DNA from: Crateriforma spongiae
GTDB lineage: Bacteria; Planctomycetota; Planctomycetia; Pirellulales; Pirellulaceae
Assembly (NCBI RefSeq): GCF_012290005.1
Contig: NZ_JAAXMS010000006.1
Coordinates: 310,001-374,000 of the forward strand
DNA: 64,000 nucleotides
Direction of reading: 5' to 3'
The position numbers and the translations under genes are program-made. The notes under the pieces are model-generated. The model was given only the letters and a program-made list of their open reading frames with translations, did not search any database and was not told where the DNA came from. Positions 16,592 through 27,773 of the stretch are shown here, piece after piece (positions within the stretch are counted from its first letter, which is position 1; every line of letters begins with the position of its first letter).

Positions 16592-17419
16592 ATGCTCTGT
16601 TCGTCACGTCATTCATGGATTCGATGCATCGTTCCCGCACTGGTCTTGCCACTGGTGGTTTTGCCGGCCTTGGCCGTGGCGGCTGACGGTCGCGCCGAGG
16701 TCGATGCGGTGGAAACGCCTCAGGTGGCCGATGCGGAACTCACAATCCAGGCGACCGTCGTGTCCGATTTGCCGCACGGCGTGGTGCTGGCCCAGGGCGG
16801 TCAACAGAACGGGTATGCCCTGGGGTTTGATTACGGCCGTCCGGTCTTTTCGATTCGCCGCGACGGCAGGGTGACGGAGGTGGCCGGTCGCCAGGTGGTC
16901 ATCGGCCGCGTGGATCTGACGATCAACTGGGACGCCGAAAACGTGACGATTCAGGTCTTGGGTGGCGAGAAGGTTCAGGCGAAGTCGCCCGGTTTGCTGT
17001 CTCGCCAGCCCGGCGAACCGCTCAGCATCGGCCGCGACCGTGGCACCGCGGTCGGCAGCGACTGGGATCCCCGGGAATTCCGCGGCAAGGTGGTCTCGTG
17101 GGACGTCATGGTAGGGAAGGTGGCAGGGGAGCAGGTCGACGGGGGACAGGAAGAGGAGAAGGTGGCAGGGGAGCAGTTCGACGGGGGACAGGAAGACGGG
17201 GGACAGGAAGACGGGGGACAGGAAGACGGGGGACAGGAGGCGATGGAGGAATCGGCCGAGGAGTCAGGATCCGGAAACCCGTCTCCTGAGGACCCGTCTG
17301 CTGAGGACCCATCTGCTGAGGACCCGTCTGCTGAGGACCCGTCTGCTGAGGACCCGTCTGCTGAGGACCCGTCTGCTGAGGACCCGTCTGCTGAGGACCC
17401 GTCTCCTGAGAACCCGTGA
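16592..17419 (+). CDS. Secreted LamG-like protein with acidic pentapeptide repeats
   Basis: 275 residues. A signal peptide (about 1-31, ending 'PALAVAADG') precedes a beta-rich domain of about 130 residues: 'VVLAQGGQQNGYALGFDYG', 'GRDRGTAVGSDWDP', 'FRGKVVSWDVMV'. It resembles the concanavalin/LamG-like domain often found at the C-terminus of planctomycete sulfatases. The rest is repetitive and acidic: GGQED units, then SPEDP, seven SAEDP and SPENP, ending at the stop. It lies 115 bases after the glycosidase-sulfatase on the same strand, so it could be a detached carbohydrate-binding partner for that enzyme; this is inference. The tail may act as a flexible stalk. Confidence 0.7.
   Translation: MLCSSRHSWIRCIVPALVLPLVVLPALAVAADGRAEVDAVETPQVADAELTIQATVVSDLPHGVVLAQGGQQNGYALGFDYGRPVFSIRRDGRVTEVAGRQVVIGRVDLTINWDAENVTIQVLGGEKVQAKSPGLLSRQPGEPLSIGRDRGTAVGSDWDPREFRGKVVSWDVMVGKVAGEQVDGGQEEEKVAGEQFDGGQEDGGQEDGGQEDGGQEAMEESAEESGSGNPSPEDPSAEDPSAEDPSAEDPSAEDPSAEDPSAEDPSAEDPSPENP
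17115..17239 (+). repeat. In-frame tandem repeat, 15-base units
   Basis: A unit of about 42 bases beginning GTGGCAGGGGAGCAG occurs twice, then GACGGGGGACAGGAA is repeated four times back to back (17180-17239). An earlier single copy is at 17138-17152. It encodes DGGQE repeats. Confidence 0.9.
17281..17416 (+). repeat. In-frame tandem repeat, nine 15-base units
   Basis: GTCTGCTGAGGACCC is repeated with only point differences: one SPEDP unit, seven SAEDP units, one SPENP unit. Copies are nearly identical at the DNA level, which points to recent expansion by slippage. Copy number probably varies between strains. Confidence 0.93.
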
Positions 17420-17832
17420 TCAGCGGGGGCGTTCGGCCGTGCATAAATCGGGCCAAATTTGTGGGCTTTCCCCTTTTCGGTCCAATCTTATCTTGCTAGG
17501 TTACCGCGGTGATTATCGGCCCCGGATTTGCGCACTGCGTATTGCTTGATTCAGCCCTCTCCGGGCGGACGACTCTGTCCCGCCCCAAATACTGCCTGAC
17601 GAGGTTTCCCGACGTGGGTCGGCCGCCCTTGCGGTCTGACTTGGTGACGTCGCGGCGACTCCGCTGAACGTTCGCGCCGCAAACGCTTCGCACGCACGGA
17701 TGACATTCTTTCCAACTCACGCAGCCCAGATTCTTGATTCCGACCGCTTCGGCGGTGCCTGTCGTTAGATCCGACGCTGATTCTCCCTGACCCGAGCCAA
17801 TCGTTTTTCCTCTTTGGAGCCACCCACCCACT
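17420..17832. other. Leader region of rpoB
   Basis: 413 bases without a recognisable gene precede rpoB. The usual upstream ribosomal protein genes (rplJ, rplL) are absent, so the rpoBC promoter should lie here, but no convincing -35/-10 pair could be picked. A weak candidate -10 near 17490 (TATCTT) has no good -35. Confidence 0.4.
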
Positions 17833-20800
17833 ATGGCAACGACCAGCAAGCGACGCCTGGAACCGACCGAAATCCGCAGGTTTGGCACCGGCCTTGGAAG
17901 CTTCGAACTGCCAGATTTGACGGCCCTTCAAACCGCCTCGTATGCGGATTTCTTGCAGGAGGAAGTGGAGCCGCAGAAGCGAAAGGATTTTGGTCTAGAA
18001 AGTGTGCTTCGCGAAATCTTTCCGATCGAAAGCTACGACGGAAATACGACGCTGGAGTACCTGTACTACGAACTGGGCAAGCCCCGCTACACCAGTCAGG
18101 AATGTCGCCAGTTGCGACTGACCTACGGCCGGCCGCTGCGGATTTGGCTGCGGCTGAATCGCGAGGAACCGCACGAGGAAGAGGTCTACCTGGGCGACCT
18201 GCCGATCATGATGGGTGGCGGTGAATTCATCATCAACGGTGCCGAGCGAGTCGTCGTCAGCCAGTTGCACCGCAGCCCCGGTGTCGACTTTGTCTTGGAG
18301 CAAGACACGACGACCGACCGCAAGTTGCCCAGTTGCCGCGTGATCCCCGAGCGTGGTTCGTGGATCGAAGTCAACGTGACCAAGAAGGATTCGTTGACCG
18401 TCCGGATCGACCAGAGCGGTAAGTTCGCGGCGACCACGTTGCTGCGTGCGATGGACCCGCGTTTGTCGACCGACGCAGACCTGCTGAACGCATTCTACGA
18501 AACCTACACCGAGAAGCTGGACAGCAGTTCGGCCGAAAAGATCGAGGGCCGCATCGCCGTCGACGACATCGTGTACCCCCGTGGTCACGAACGTGCCGGT
18601 GAAATCTTTGTCGAAGCCGGTCACCGGATCAGCAAGGACGTTGCCGAAAAGATCGTCACCGCGGAGGTGAAGTCGGTCGAATTGATGAATGCCCCCAAGG
18701 TGCCGTTGATCTTCAACACCTTGGGTGAAGACAACACCGCCAGCCACGAAGAAGCGTTGCTGCGGATCTACCAGCGTCTGCGTCCGGGGAACCCGCCGCA
18801 ACTGGAAAAGGCCAAGACGCTGTTCGATGAAAAGTTCTACGACAGCAACCGTTATCGCTTGGGCAAGGTCGGTCGCTTCCGCTTGAATCGCAAGCTGGAT
18901 TTGGGCGTCGCCGAGTCGGAAATGACGCTGCGTCCGGACGACATGATCGCAGCGATACGCTACCTGATCGACTTGTTCGATCCGGACACCGGTGCGGAGA
19001 TCGATGACATTGACCACTTGGGCAACCGTCGTCTGCGAACGATCGACGAATTGGCCTGCGAAGAACTGCGCAAGGGCTTCCTGAAGCTGCGCCGGACCGT
19101 CCAGGAACGGATGAGCGTCAAGGATGCCCAGGACATGACCCCGCGTTCGCTGATCAATCCGAAGAGCGTTTCGGCGGCGATCGATTACTTCTTCGGTCGT
19201 GGCGAACTTTCCCAGGTCGTCGACCAGACCAACCCGTTGTCACAGCTGACTCACGAACGACGTTTGTCGGCGTTGGGTCCGGGCGGTTTGAACCGGAAAC
19301 GTGCGGGCTTCGAAGTCCGGGACGTCCACATTTCTCACTACGGTCGAATTTGTCCGATTGAAACGCCGGAAGGCACGAACATCGGTCTGATCAGTTCGTT
19401 GGCGATCTTCGCCGGCGTCGATGATTACGGTTTCTTGGTCACGCCCTATCGCAAGGTCGCCGAAGGGAAGGTCACCGACGACGTCGTTTGGCTGCGTGCC
19501 GACGAAGAAAGCGAGTCTTACGTCGCTCCGGCTGATACCGAGGTCAAGGACGGCGCGTTGGTGCCGGGGCCGAACATGATCGCCCGCTTCCGCAGCGACT
19601 TTGAAATTGTGCAGCCGACTCAGGTCCACTACATGGACGTCGCCCCGGCCCAGATGGTCGGTGTTTCGGCCGGTCTGATTCCTTTCCTGGAACACGACGA
19701 CGCGAACCGCGCGTTGATGGGGTCGAACATGCAGCGGCAAGCCGTGCCGCTGTTGGTCGCCGAACCCCCGATCGTCGGCACCGGGATGGAGCGCGAAGTC
19801 GCCAAGAACAGTTCGATGGTCATCCGTGCTCGGCGAGCCGGGAAGGTGACCCGCGCCGATGCGACCCGAATCGAAATCGGCAGCGACCACTACGAGCTGA
19901 AGAAATACCAGGGTCTGAACGAGCGGACCTGCCAAAACCAGAAGCCGCTGGTCACGGTCGGTGACAAGGTCGAAAAGGGCCAAATCATCGCCGACGGTGC
20001 CGCCACGCGGAACGGCGAATTGGCGCTTGGCCGAAACGTCTTGGTCGGGTTCATGTCTTTCGAAGGCTTCAATTACGAAGACGCGATCATCATCAGCGAA
20101 GAACTGGTTCGCAACGACACGTACACGTCGATCCACATCGAAGACTTCGACGTGGAGATTCGCGAAACCAAGCTGGGTCGCGAAGAATTCACTCGCGATA
20201 TTCCCAACGTTTCCGAAAAAGCGTTGGCCGCGTTGGACGAAAGTGGCATCGTTCAGGTCGGAACCTATGTGAAGCCGGGTGACATCCTGGTCGGCAAGGT
20301 TTCACCGAAGTCGAAGACGGAATTGACGCCGGAAGAAAAACTGTTGCACGCGATCTTTGGTCGTGCCGGTGAAGACGTGAAGAACGATTCGCTGGAAGTC
20401 CCCTCGGGGATCGAAGGGATCGTCATCGACACCCAGAAGTTCTCGCGTCGTATGAGTCTGTCGGACGAAGAACGCAAGGCGTTCGAGCGTGAGCTGAAGG
20501 AGACCGAAACGACGGGCAACGCGGAAATCGCCAGCACCTTCGAATCGTTCGTTCGCGACCTTGAAGAAGCGGCCGGCAAAAAGCTGAAGGACACCACCGG
20601 GACCCCGCTGGCCGACGGCCAAGATCCCAAGTTCGTCGCCGAACGGGCCAACGTGTTCCGCATCGACCACGTCATGGACCAAGTCGAAGACGAGGAAAAG
20701 AAGCAAGCCGTCCACCAGGTTTACAAAAACCAGTGGGGGAACGTCGAAAACGCGCTGGATAACCGCGACCGCAAGCTGAACAGCATGAAGCGGGGGGATG

Positions 20801-21552
20801 AACTTCGCAGCGGCGTGTTGCAGATGGTCAAGGTTTACATCGCGACCAAGCGTTGCATCAGCGTCGGCGACAAGATGGCCGGTCGTCACGGGAACAAGGG
20901 TGTGATCGCCAAAATCTTGCCGATCGAAGACATGCCCTTCCTGCCCGACGGCACGCCGATCCAAATCATGTTGAACCCGCTGGGCGTTCCCAGCCGGATG
21001 AACGTGGGTCAGATTTTGGAAACCCACTTGGGCTGGGCCGGTGCCAAGATGGGCTTCCAAGCGATCACGCCGGTGTTCGACGGTGCCAGCGAAGAAGACA
21101 TCAACAAGGTGTTGGCCGACGCCGAATTGCCCGCTCACGGTAAGGTTCGACTGCGTGACGGTCGCACCGGTGAACCGATGGAGCAGGAAACCACGGTGGG
21201 TTACATCTACATGTTGAAGCTGCACCACTTGGTCGACGACAAGGTTCACGCACGTTCCACGGGCCCGTATTCGTTGATCACCCAGCAACCGCTGGGCGGC
21301 AAGGCTCGCTTCGGCGGCCAACGTTTCGGGGAAATGGAAGTCTGGGCACTGGAAGCTTACGGTGCCGCTTACATCCTGCAGGAACTGTTGACGGTGAAGT
21401 CCGACGACGTCGAAGGTCGTACGAAGATCTACGAATCGATGGTCAAGGGCGAAAACACGTTGGAAGCCGGCACGCCCGCCAGCTTTGACGTGTTGACCAA
21501 TGAAATCCGCGGCCTGGCGTTGAACATGCAGCTGGAGAAACGCCCGATCTGA
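17833..21552 (+). CDS. rpoB: DNA-directed RNA polymerase subunit beta
   Basis: The catalytic beta subunit, 1239 residues. Landmarks: 'RSPGVDFV' in the N-terminal lobes; the rifampicin-pocket region '[20 protein letters not shown]' followed by '[20 protein letters not shown]'; '[16 protein letters not shown]'; 'GYNYEDAI'-type segment as '[12 protein letters not shown]'; '[13 protein letters not shown]'; and the C-terminal '[20 protein letters not shown]'. It forms the RNA polymerase core with the downstream rpoC product. The start ATG follows CCACCCACT without a strong ribosome site, normal for planctomycetes. The E. coli pocket residues F514 and M515 are both Val here, and S509 and Q510 are Gly and Glu. 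Confidence 0.98.
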   Translation: MATTSKRRLEPTEIRRFGTGLGSFELPDLTALQTASYADFLQEEVEPQKRKDFGLESVLREIFPIESYDGNTTLEYLYYELGKPRYTSQECRQLRLTYGRPLRIWLRLNREEPHEEEVYLGDLPIMMGGGEFIINGAERVVVSQLHRSPGVDFVLEQDTTTDRKLPSCRVIPERGSWIEVNVTKKDSLTVRIDQSGKFAATTLLRAMDPRLSTDADLLNAFYETYTEKLDSSSAEKIEGRIAVDDIVYPRGHERAGEIFVEAGHRISKDVAEKIVTAEVKSVELMNAPKVPLIFNTLGEDNTASHEEALLRIYQRLRPGNPPQLEKAKTLFDEKFYDSNRYRLGKVGRFRLNRKLDLGVAESEMTLRPDDMIAAIRYLIDLFDPDTGAEIDDIDHLGNRRLRTIDELACEELRKGFLKLRRTVQERMSVKDAQDMTPRSLINPKSVSAAIDYFFGRGELSQVVDQTNPLSQLTHERRLSALGPGGLNRKRAGFEVRDVHISHYGRICPIETPEGTNIGLISSLAIFAGVDDYGFLVTPYRKVAEGKVTDDVVWLRADEESESYVAPADTEVKDGALVPGPNMIARFRSDFEIVQPTQVHYMDVAPAQMVGVSAGLIPFLEHDDANRALMGSNMQRQAVPLLVAEPPIVGTGMEREVAKNSSMVIRARRAGKVTRADATRIEIGSDHYELKKYQGLNERTCQNQKPLVTVGDKVEKGQIIADGAATRNGELALGRNVLVGFMSFEGFNYEDAIIISEELVRNDTYTSIHIEDFDVEIRETKLGREEFTRDIPNVSEKALAALDESGIVQVGTYVKPGDILVGKVSPKSKTELTPEEKLLHAIFGRAGEDVKNDSLEVPSGIEGIVIDTQKFSRRMSLSDEERKAFERELKETETTGNAEIASTFESFVRDLEEAAGKKLKDTTGTPLADGQDPKFVAERANVFRIDHVMDQVEDEEKKQAVHQVYKNQWGNVENALDNRDRKLNSMKRGDELRSGVLQMVKVYIATKRCISVGDKMAGRHGNKGVIAKILPIEDMPFLPDGTPIQIMLNPLGVPSRMNVGQILETHLGWAGAKMGFQAITPVFDGASEEDINKVLADAELPAHGKVRLRDGRTGEPMEQETTVGYIYMLKLHHLVDDKVHARSTGPYSLITQQPLGGKARFGGQRFGEMEVWALEAYGAAYILQELLTVKSDDVEGRTKIYESMVKGENTLEAGTPASFDVLTNEIRGLALNMQLEKRPI

Positions 21553-21661
21553 TACGAGGTGAAAGGTAACGGCTCGGCAGCCCCATCGGTCGGCCGGCCG
21601 TTATCGATCAGCGACGTCCCAAACCAGTCACCTGAAACCCAAAACCTGACACCTTTCCATC

Positions 21662-24600
21662 ATGAGCATCGGCGAAACCAGCAATTACGATCGCATCAAC
21701 GATTACGCCAGCGTTCGGATCTCGCTTGCCCGTCCCCAGGACATCAAAAGTTGGTCGTTCGGCGAAGTCAAAAAGCCGGAAACGATCAACTACCGGACTT
21801 ATCGTCCGGAAAAAGACGGACTGTTTTGCGAACGGATTTTCGGACCTGAAAAGGACTGGGAATGCGCCTGCGGTAAATACCGTGGGATGAAATACAAGGG
21901 CATGATCTGTGATCGTTGTGGCGTGAAAGTCACACACAGCCGTGTCCGCCGTAAGCGAATGGGCCACATCGAATTGGCCGCTCCGGTCGTGCACATTTGG
22001 TTCTTCAAAGCCATGCCGTCGCGATTGGGCAACCTGTTGGCGATGAAGACCAGTTCGCTGGAAAAGGTCATCTACTTCCAAGATTACGTCGTGATCGACA
22101 AGGGATCGACGGACCTGGAAGAACAGCAGCTGTTGACCGAAGAGGAATACCGCGCCGCGCGGACGCAGTACGGACCCGGTTCGTTCGAAGCCGACATGGG
22201 TGCCGAAGCGGTCCGCAAGCTGTTGAACAAGTTGAATTTGGTCGAACTGTCCGAGCAGTTGCGCAAAGAGCTGGATGAGACCGGCAGCAAGCAAAAGAAA
22301 AAGGACTTGATCAACCGGCTGAAGATCGTTGAATCGATCCGTGACAGCGACAACCGTCCGGAATGGATGGTGCTGGACGTGATCCCCGTGATCCCGCCGG
22401 ATCTGCGTCCGCTGGTCTTGTTGGACAGTGGCAACTTCGCCACCAGCGATTTGAATGACCTGTACCGCCGGATCATCAACCGAAACAACCGGCTGCGCAA
22501 GCTGGTCGATCTGAACGCGCCGGAAGTCATCATTCGCAACGAAAAGCGGATGTTGCAGCAGTCCGTCGATGCGTTGTTCGACAACAACCGCTGCAAGCGT
22601 CCGGTGTTGGGTTCGTCCAATCGCCCGCTGAAATCCTTGACCGACATGATCAAGGGGAAACAAGGTCGATTCCGAGAAAACCTGTTGGGCAAGCGTGTCG
22701 ATTACTCGGCACGTAGCGTGATCGTGGTCGGTCCGCGTTTGAAGCTGCACCAGTGTGGTTTGCCCAAAAAGATCGCGCTGGAACTGTACCAGCCGTTCAT
22801 CATCCGTCGCCTGAAGGAACTGGGCCACGCCGACACGATCAAGTCGGCCAAGAAGATGCTGGAACGGAAGGATGAAGAGGTCTGGGATATCCTGGAACAA
22901 GTCATCACCAACCACCCCGTGTTGCTGAACCGGGCACCGACGCTTCACCGGATGGGTATCCAAGCGTTCGAACCGACCTTGGTCGAAGGCAACGCGATCC
23001 ACTTGCACCCGTTGGTTTGCAAAGGTTTCAACGCCGACTTCGACGGTGACCAGATGGCGGTCCACTTGCCGCTTTCGATCGAAGCCCAGGTGGAAGCCCA
23101 CACGTTGATGATGTCGACCAACAACGTGTTCGCGCCGTCCAACGGTAAGCCGATCATGAGTCCGTCGCAGGACATCGTCATGGGTTGCTATTACGCGACC
23201 TGTGAATTGCCCGGTCGTCCCGGCGAAGGCATGGTGTTCGGGACGTTCGAAGAAGTCGAAATGGCTTTGGCCCAGGGCAAGGTGGAACTGCATACGAAGA
23301 TCAAGATGCGGTTGCCCAAGTACCAACGTCTGAAAACTGAAGACGACAGCGCCAAATACGGTGCGGTTATTGAAACCACGCCGGGCCGCGTTCGCTTCAA
23401 CGAAATGCTGCCCAAGGGCATGGACTTCTACAACAAGGCCATGCGAAGCGGTGATTTGGCCGAATCGATCAGTGATTGTTACCAACGGTTGGGGCGTCGC
23501 GCGACGATCCACTTGTTGGACGACATGATGCAGATGGGCTTCCGCGAATCGACCCGCAGCGGTTTGTCCTTCGCGACCGACGACTTGGTGACCCCCGAAA
23601 CCAAGCAGGACTACATCAAGTCCGCGGAAAAGGAGGTCATGAAGTACAAGAAGGCCTATGACCGCGGTCAAATGACCGGCAAGGAACGTTACAACCAGGT
23701 CTTGGACGCTTGGACCAACGCCCGCGAAGCCATCACCAAGGACATGATGGACGCGATGGAAAACGACATCCGCGAAGGCGGTTGGTACATCAACCCGGTG
23801 TACCTGATGTCACACTCCGGTGCTCGTGGTGGTATCGCTCAGATTCGACAGTTGGCCGGGATGCGTGGTCTGATGGCCAAGCCCACCGGTGAAATCATCG
23901 AAACGCCCATTAAGGCGAACTTCCGTGAAGGCCTGTCGGTGCTGGAATACTTCAGTTCCACCCACGGTGCCCGAAAGGGTCTGGCCGATACCGCGCTGAA
24001 GACCGCCGACAGTGGTTACCTGACTCGGAAATTGGCCGACGTCGCGCAGAACGTCGTCATCACGATGGAAGACTGTGGCACCACCCAAGGGATCACCAAG
24101 GGTGTGGTGTACCGCGGCGAAAAGGTCGAAGTCCGCTTGGCCGATTCGATTAACGGTCGCGTCAGCCTGCAGTCGATCGTCAACCCGGTGACCGACGAAG
24201 TCATCGTGGCCGAAGGCGAAATGATCACTCCGGTCATTGCACGCAAGATCGAAGCGATGGGATTGGAAAAGATCCAAGTCCGGTCGCCCATGTGCTGCGA
24301 TGCTCCGCTGGGGGTCTGTCGCCGCTGCTACGGCATGGACATGTCCACCGGTGCGATGGTCGAAGAAGGCATGGCCGTCGGTATCATCGCCGCCCAGTCG
24401 ATCGGTGAACCCGGTACTCAGCTGACCATGCGGACGTTCCACATCGGTGGTTCGGTGTCCAAACAGGTCGAAGAATCCGACATCAAGTCGAAGAAGGCCG
24501 GGAAGATTCGTTTGACCCGGATGCGAAGCGTCACCAACGCCAATGGCCGCGACATCGCGTTGACGCGAAACGGCGAAATCATGTTGGTCGATGACCGCGA

Positions 24601-26011
24601 TCGTGAAATCGAATCGTACGAAGTCCCGCTCGGGTCGACCTTGATGGTCCAGGACGGCGATTCCGTCACGGCTGGTCAAATCTTGTGCGAATGGAACCCG
24701 TATGCGATTCCGATTTTGTCAGAAACGACCGGGAAGATTCGTTTCGAGGACGTCGTCGATGGCGAAACCGCGCGGACCGAACGCGAAGCGTCCGGTAACG
24801 AACGGGTGATGATCATTGACCACAAAGGTGACCTGCACCCGCAGATCGTCATCGAAGACGAAGACGGCAAGCCGCTGGATGTCCAGTACCTGCCGGAGCG
24901 TGCGTCGATCAGCGTTAAGGAAGGTGCGGAAGTCACCCCCGGTACGGTCCTGGCCGAAATGCCGCGTGAAGGCGGTGGTGTCCACGACATCACCGGTGGT
25001 CTGCCTCGGGTCACCGAAATCTTCGAAGCTCGTAAGCCCAAGGATCCGGCCGTGATCGCCGAGGTCGATGGCGAGGTCGAGATTTTGACCGAACGCAAAC
25101 GCGGCAAGCGGACGATCATCGTTCGCAGCGAATCCGGGATCGAACGTGAGCACTTGGTGCCGCACGGGAAGCACTTCCTGGTGCACAGCGGCGACATCGT
25201 CAAAGCCGGACAGGCACTGGTCGATGGCCCGTTGGTCCCGCACGACATCCTACGTGTCAGTGGCGAGGAAGCCGTGCAGCAATATTTGTTGCACGAAATC
25301 CAGCAGGTGTACCAATCGCAGCGTGTGGAAATCAACGATAAGCACGCCGAAATCATCATCGCGCGAATGCTGCGGAAGGTGAAGATCGAAACCAGCGGCG
25401 ACACCAACCTGTTGCCCGGCTTGGTCATGGACCGGTTCCAGTTCCGTCAAGCAAACCAGGAACTTTCCGGTCGCATCAAGATCAAGGATCCCGGCGACAG
25501 CGATTTCACCGAAGGTCAGATCATCCCGAAGGATTTGTTGGAACAAACCAACGCCGAAATCGAAGCCTTGGGCGGCACACCCGCCAAGGGCAAGCGGCCC
25601 AAGAGTGCGACCGCATCGACTCAGTTGCTGGGGATCACCAAGGCGGCGGTTCAGTCCAACAGTTTCATCAGTGCTGCGTCGTTCCAAGAAACCACCAAGG
25701 TGCTGACCGAGGCCGCGTTGGCCGGAAAGGTCGACCGTCTGGTGGGTCTGAAGGAAAACGTGATTTTGGGTCACCTGATTCCGGCCGGTACTGGTTTCCG
25801 CGTCTTCCAGGAATCCGAGGTGAACTATCGCCGCGAAGCTCTGGAGGAACTGGCCAACGCCCCGGCACAGATGATGGAAGAAAGCTTCCCGCTGCTTAGC
25901 GAGGGCGCCGACGCGTCATCGGCCGCCGAAGGTGCAACGCCACAGCCCGCACCCGGCGAATTGGGTTCGACCGGCGAGACGCTGGACAGCCACAGCGGCG
26001 GACAAGACTGA
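21662..26011 (+). CDS. rpoC: DNA-directed RNA polymerase subunit beta'
   Basis: 1449 residues. The N-terminal zinc finger ('CACGKYRG' and 'ICDRCGVKV') comes first. Then come the rudder and lid region and the active-site loop '[15 protein letters not shown]', whose three Asp residues hold the catalytic magnesium. The bridge helix and trigger loop region includes '[22 protein letters not shown]' in shortened form, followed by the second zinc site ('[14 protein letters not shown]'). The C-terminus ends in an acidic, Ala/Ser-rich tail beyond the usual family end. It is 109 bases downstream of rpoB and shares its transcript, which ends at the terminator after it. Confidence 0.98.
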   Translation: MSIGETSNYDRINDYASVRISLARPQDIKSWSFGEVKKPETINYRTYRPEKDGLFCERIFGPEKDWECACGKYRGMKYKGMICDRCGVKVTHSRVRRKRMGHIELAAPVVHIWFFKAMPSRLGNLLAMKTSSLEKVIYFQDYVVIDKGSTDLEEQQLLTEEEYRAARTQYGPGSFEADMGAEAVRKLLNKLNLVELSEQLRKELDETGSKQKKKDLINRLKIVESIRDSDNRPEWMVLDVIPVIPPDLRPLVLLDSGNFATSDLNDLYRRIINRNNRLRKLVDLNAPEVIIRNEKRMLQQSVDALFDNNRCKRPVLGSSNRPLKSLTDMIKGKQGRFRENLLGKRVDYSARSVIVVGPRLKLHQCGLPKKIALELYQPFIIRRLKELGHADTIKSAKKMLERKDEEVWDILEQVITNHPVLLNRAPTLHRMGIQAFEPTLVEGNAIHLHPLVCKGFNADFDGDQMAVHLPLSIEAQVEAHTLMMSTNNVFAPSNGKPIMSPSQDIVMGCYYATCELPGRPGEGMVFGTFEEVEMALAQGKVELHTKIKMRLPKYQRLKTEDDSAKYGAVIETTPGRVRFNEMLPKGMDFYNKAMRSGDLAESISDCYQRLGRRATIHLLDDMMQMGFRESTRSGLSFATDDLVTPETKQDYIKSAEKEVMKYKKAYDRGQMTGKERYNQVLDAWTNAREAITKDMMDAMENDIREGGWYINPVYLMSHSGARGGIAQIRQLAGMRGLMAKPTGEIIETPIKANFREGLSVLEYFSSTHGARKGLADTALKTADSGYLTRKLADVAQNVVITMEDCGTTQGITKGVVYRGEKVEVRLADSINGRVSLQSIVNPVTDEVIVAEGEMITPVIARKIEAMGLEKIQVRSPMCCDAPLGVCRRCYGMDMSTGAMVEEGMAVGIIAAQSIGEPGTQLTMRTFHIGGSVSKQVEESDIKSKKAGKIRLTRMRSVTNANGRDIALTRNGEIMLVDDRDREIESYEVPLGSTLMVQDGDSVTAGQILCEWNPYAIPILSETTGKIRFEDVVDGETARTEREASGNERVMIIDHKGDLHPQIVIEDEDGKPLDVQYLPERASISVKEGAEVTPGTVLAEMPREGGGVHDITGGLPRVTEIFEARKPKDPAVIAEVDGEVEILTERKRGKRTIIVRSESGIEREHLVPHGKHFLVHSGDIVKAGQALVDGPLVPHDILRVSGEEAVQQYLLHEIQQVYQSQRVEINDKHAEIIIARMLRKVKIETSGDTNLLPGLVMDRFQFRQANQELSGRIKIKDPGDSDFTEGQIIPKDLLEQTNAEIEALGGTPAKGKRPKSATASTQLLGITKAAVQSNSFISAASFQETTKVLTEAALAGKVDRLVGLKENVILGHLIPAGTGFRVFQESEVNYRREALEELANAPAQMMEESFPLLSEGADASSAAEGATPQPAPGELGSTGETLDSHSGGQD

Positions 26012-26143
26012 TCGTCACCGGCCCGGGACTCCACACGCCGTCGGTGCCGATGGCGTGTGGCGGCGAGTTCCGGTCGTGTGCCACCAGGCCGTCTTCGCCG
26101 TCCGGGGCTGCCGCCAGGGACGACATGGAATGAACTTCGAAAG

Positions 26144-26182
26144 CCCGGCAGTCAACCGTCATCGGTGGCTGCCGGGTTTTTT
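26144..26182 (+). terminator. Intrinsic terminator of the rpoBC operon
   Basis: An 8-base perfect GC-rich stem, CCCGGCAG (26144-26151) with CTGCCGGG (26169-26176), is followed by six T residues. It lies about 130 bases after the rpoC stop. Confidence 0.88.
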
Positions 26183-26930
26183 CGTGCGCGGTACCGTCTG
26201 TCCGCATTTTGCGGTGCGGCCATTCGACGCAGGTCCGGTCTGACGCGCGGTCGCGCAGAGCGTGCGGATTGGGCGATCCGGTGTGCGGATGTGGGTCAGG
26301 CGAAGGGCCAGGATTGACCAGATTTTGCAGTATTTTGCGACATCGTTGTCCCAGGCCGCCGATCCCGAACTCGGGGCGAAAAGAAAAATGCGGCAGAATG
26401 TCGCGGAGGCGTGCGTGGCCTTGCCACGAACTCAACTTCGCGGTGATACTGCCGACCCGCAACTGCGACAATTTTTCGTCGGCGACCGGTACGGACGACA
26501 TCAGGAACGATGACGGTCCGGATTTGTTCCGCCCCTGGAATAGGGATTTTCCTTTTTCGGCGGCGTTGGCAGGATCGGTCAACGATGACTTGGCTTTGCG
26601 ATCGGTATTCCGGCGTGCCAGTGATGGCGGGTCGGCCGCGTGAAATGGCTCGGGCGATGCGTCGGCAATGGTGCATTGAATCGGGCGTCCGACGCGGGCC
26701 TTACCGGTGAATCGTCAAGTGATGGCGTCGACCGCATCGCGGTTGATCCGGAAACCGATTGGACGCGGCGACGGCGCCGACGGTCGGGGACCGACGCGAT
26801 GGCTGATCGGGATGTAACCGCCGGCCGAAAACTCGCGTGTCCATGACCGGCCTGTCGCCGGTGCGGATGAATGGACACTGACAACGAATCTTGACCGAAA
26901 CTTGAAGAAGCCTCTCTGAGGCGAACGAGC
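26183..26930. other. Long non-coding stretch upstream of the respiratory cluster
   Basis: About 750 bases between the rpoC terminator and actA show no reading frame with protein-like composition. The promoter of the respiratory operon should lie here. The only structure seen is the nested inverted repeat at 26837-26878. Confidence 0.5.
26837..26878. promoter_or_regulatory. Nested inverted repeat just upstream of actA
   Basis: The outer arms GTGTCCAT (26837-26844) and ATGGACAC (26871-26878) are perfect. Inside them ACCGGC (26846-26851) pairs with GCCGGT (26857-26862) around CTGTC. The structure ends 52 bases before the actA start. No T run follows, so it is not a standard terminator. It could be a leader hairpin or a protein-binding site. 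Confidence 0.5.
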
Positions 26931-27617
26931 ATGCAACGGTTTCTGTTTCCCCGCTGGGTCAACCCTTTTCTAGCGGTGCTCGGTTTGGCCGCAATCGGCG
27001 GCGCGGGCTATGCCGCGGTGATGGGCGGTTTGATCACCGACCCTGAAACGCTGAACGTCGGATACAAGCCGGAACAACCGGTGCCGTTCAGCCACGCGCT
27101 GCACGCCGGCCAGTTGAAGATGGATTGTCGCTATTGCCACAACACCGTCTTCGATGCGGCCCACGCGGCGGTGCCTCCGACGGCGACGTGCATCAATTGC
27201 CACAGCCCGGCCAATGCCGACGGGCAAACCGCACTGGCGGCGGTGCGCACCGACAGTCCCAAGTTGTTGCCGATCCACGAAAGCTGGTTGACGGGCAAAA
27301 GCGTCGCTTGGAAACGGGTGCACAACCTGCCGGAATACGTTTACTTCAACCACGCGGCCCACGTGAATTCCGGGGTCAGTTGCAAGACGTGTCACGGTCG
27401 GATCGACCAGATGGAAGTCGTCTATCAGCACGAACAACTGTCGATGGCGTGGTGCATCGATTGTCACCGCAATTTCAAGAAGGAACTGCGGCCCCAAGAG
27501 TTTGTCACCAAGTTGGACTGGCAGCCGCCGGCCGACTGGGATGAAGAAGCCATTGAGGCTCACGTCCAGGAATTCAATATCAATCCACAAGTCCACTGTG
27601 CGGTGTGTCACCGCTGA
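26931..27617 (+). CDS. actA: Alternative complex III subunit A, pentaheme cytochrome c
   Basis: ActA carries electrons in the quinol:cytochrome c oxidoreductase that replaces bc1 in many bacteria. The 228 residues have an N-terminal membrane anchor (about 12-33) and five CxxCH heme sites: CRYCH (66-70), CINCH (87-91), CKTCH, CIDCH and a last CAVCH at the extreme C-terminus. The 'PVPFSHALHAG' and 'VYFNHAAHV' segments supply further His ligands, as in cytochrome c3-like proteins. It is the first gene of the respiratory cluster, 52 bases after a nested hairpin, and precedes actB by about 155 bases. Confidence 0.92.
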   Translation: MQRFLFPRWVNPFLAVLGLAAIGGAGYAAVMGGLITDPETLNVGYKPEQPVPFSHALHAGQLKMDCRYCHNTVFDAAHAAVPPTATCINCHSPANADGQTALAAVRTDSPKLLPIHESWLTGKSVAWKRVHNLPEYVYFNHAAHVNSGVSCKTCHGRIDQMEVVYQHEQLSMAWCIDCHRNFKKELRPQEFVTKLDWQPPADWDEEAIEAHVQEFNINPQVHCAVCHR

Positions 27618-27773
27618 TCGGCCGCCCGGTGGCCTTCGCTGATTCGGTGGTCGGGGCGATCGACGCCACCGCCGAATCGCACCCAGGCAGCACGGCAATT
27701 TGCAATGGATCGCCTCCGCGGCGGTCAAAGCGTCAACAAGCCAACTCCTTTCTGAATCGCAGACCAGTTCGAC

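Noticed and set aside
17281-17416. Tandem repeats considered as CRISPR
   Set aside because: The units are contiguous, lack spacers and are in frame with a protein. No cas genes are present.
17106-17456. Antisense collagen-like GPQQT repeat frame opposite the repeat protein
   Set aside because: The repeat arises because 15-base units are open on both strands. The plus-strand frame has a signal peptide and a globular domain; this one has neither.
21608-23671. 687-residue open frame antisense to rpoC
   Set aside because: It lies fully opposite a certain rpoC gene and has Val/Asp/His/Arg-rich composition typical of shadow frames in GC-rich DNA. No domain is recognisable.
26209-26846. Several open frames in the gap before actA
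   Set aside because: They are short and composition-biased on both strands, with no signal, motif or ribosome site.
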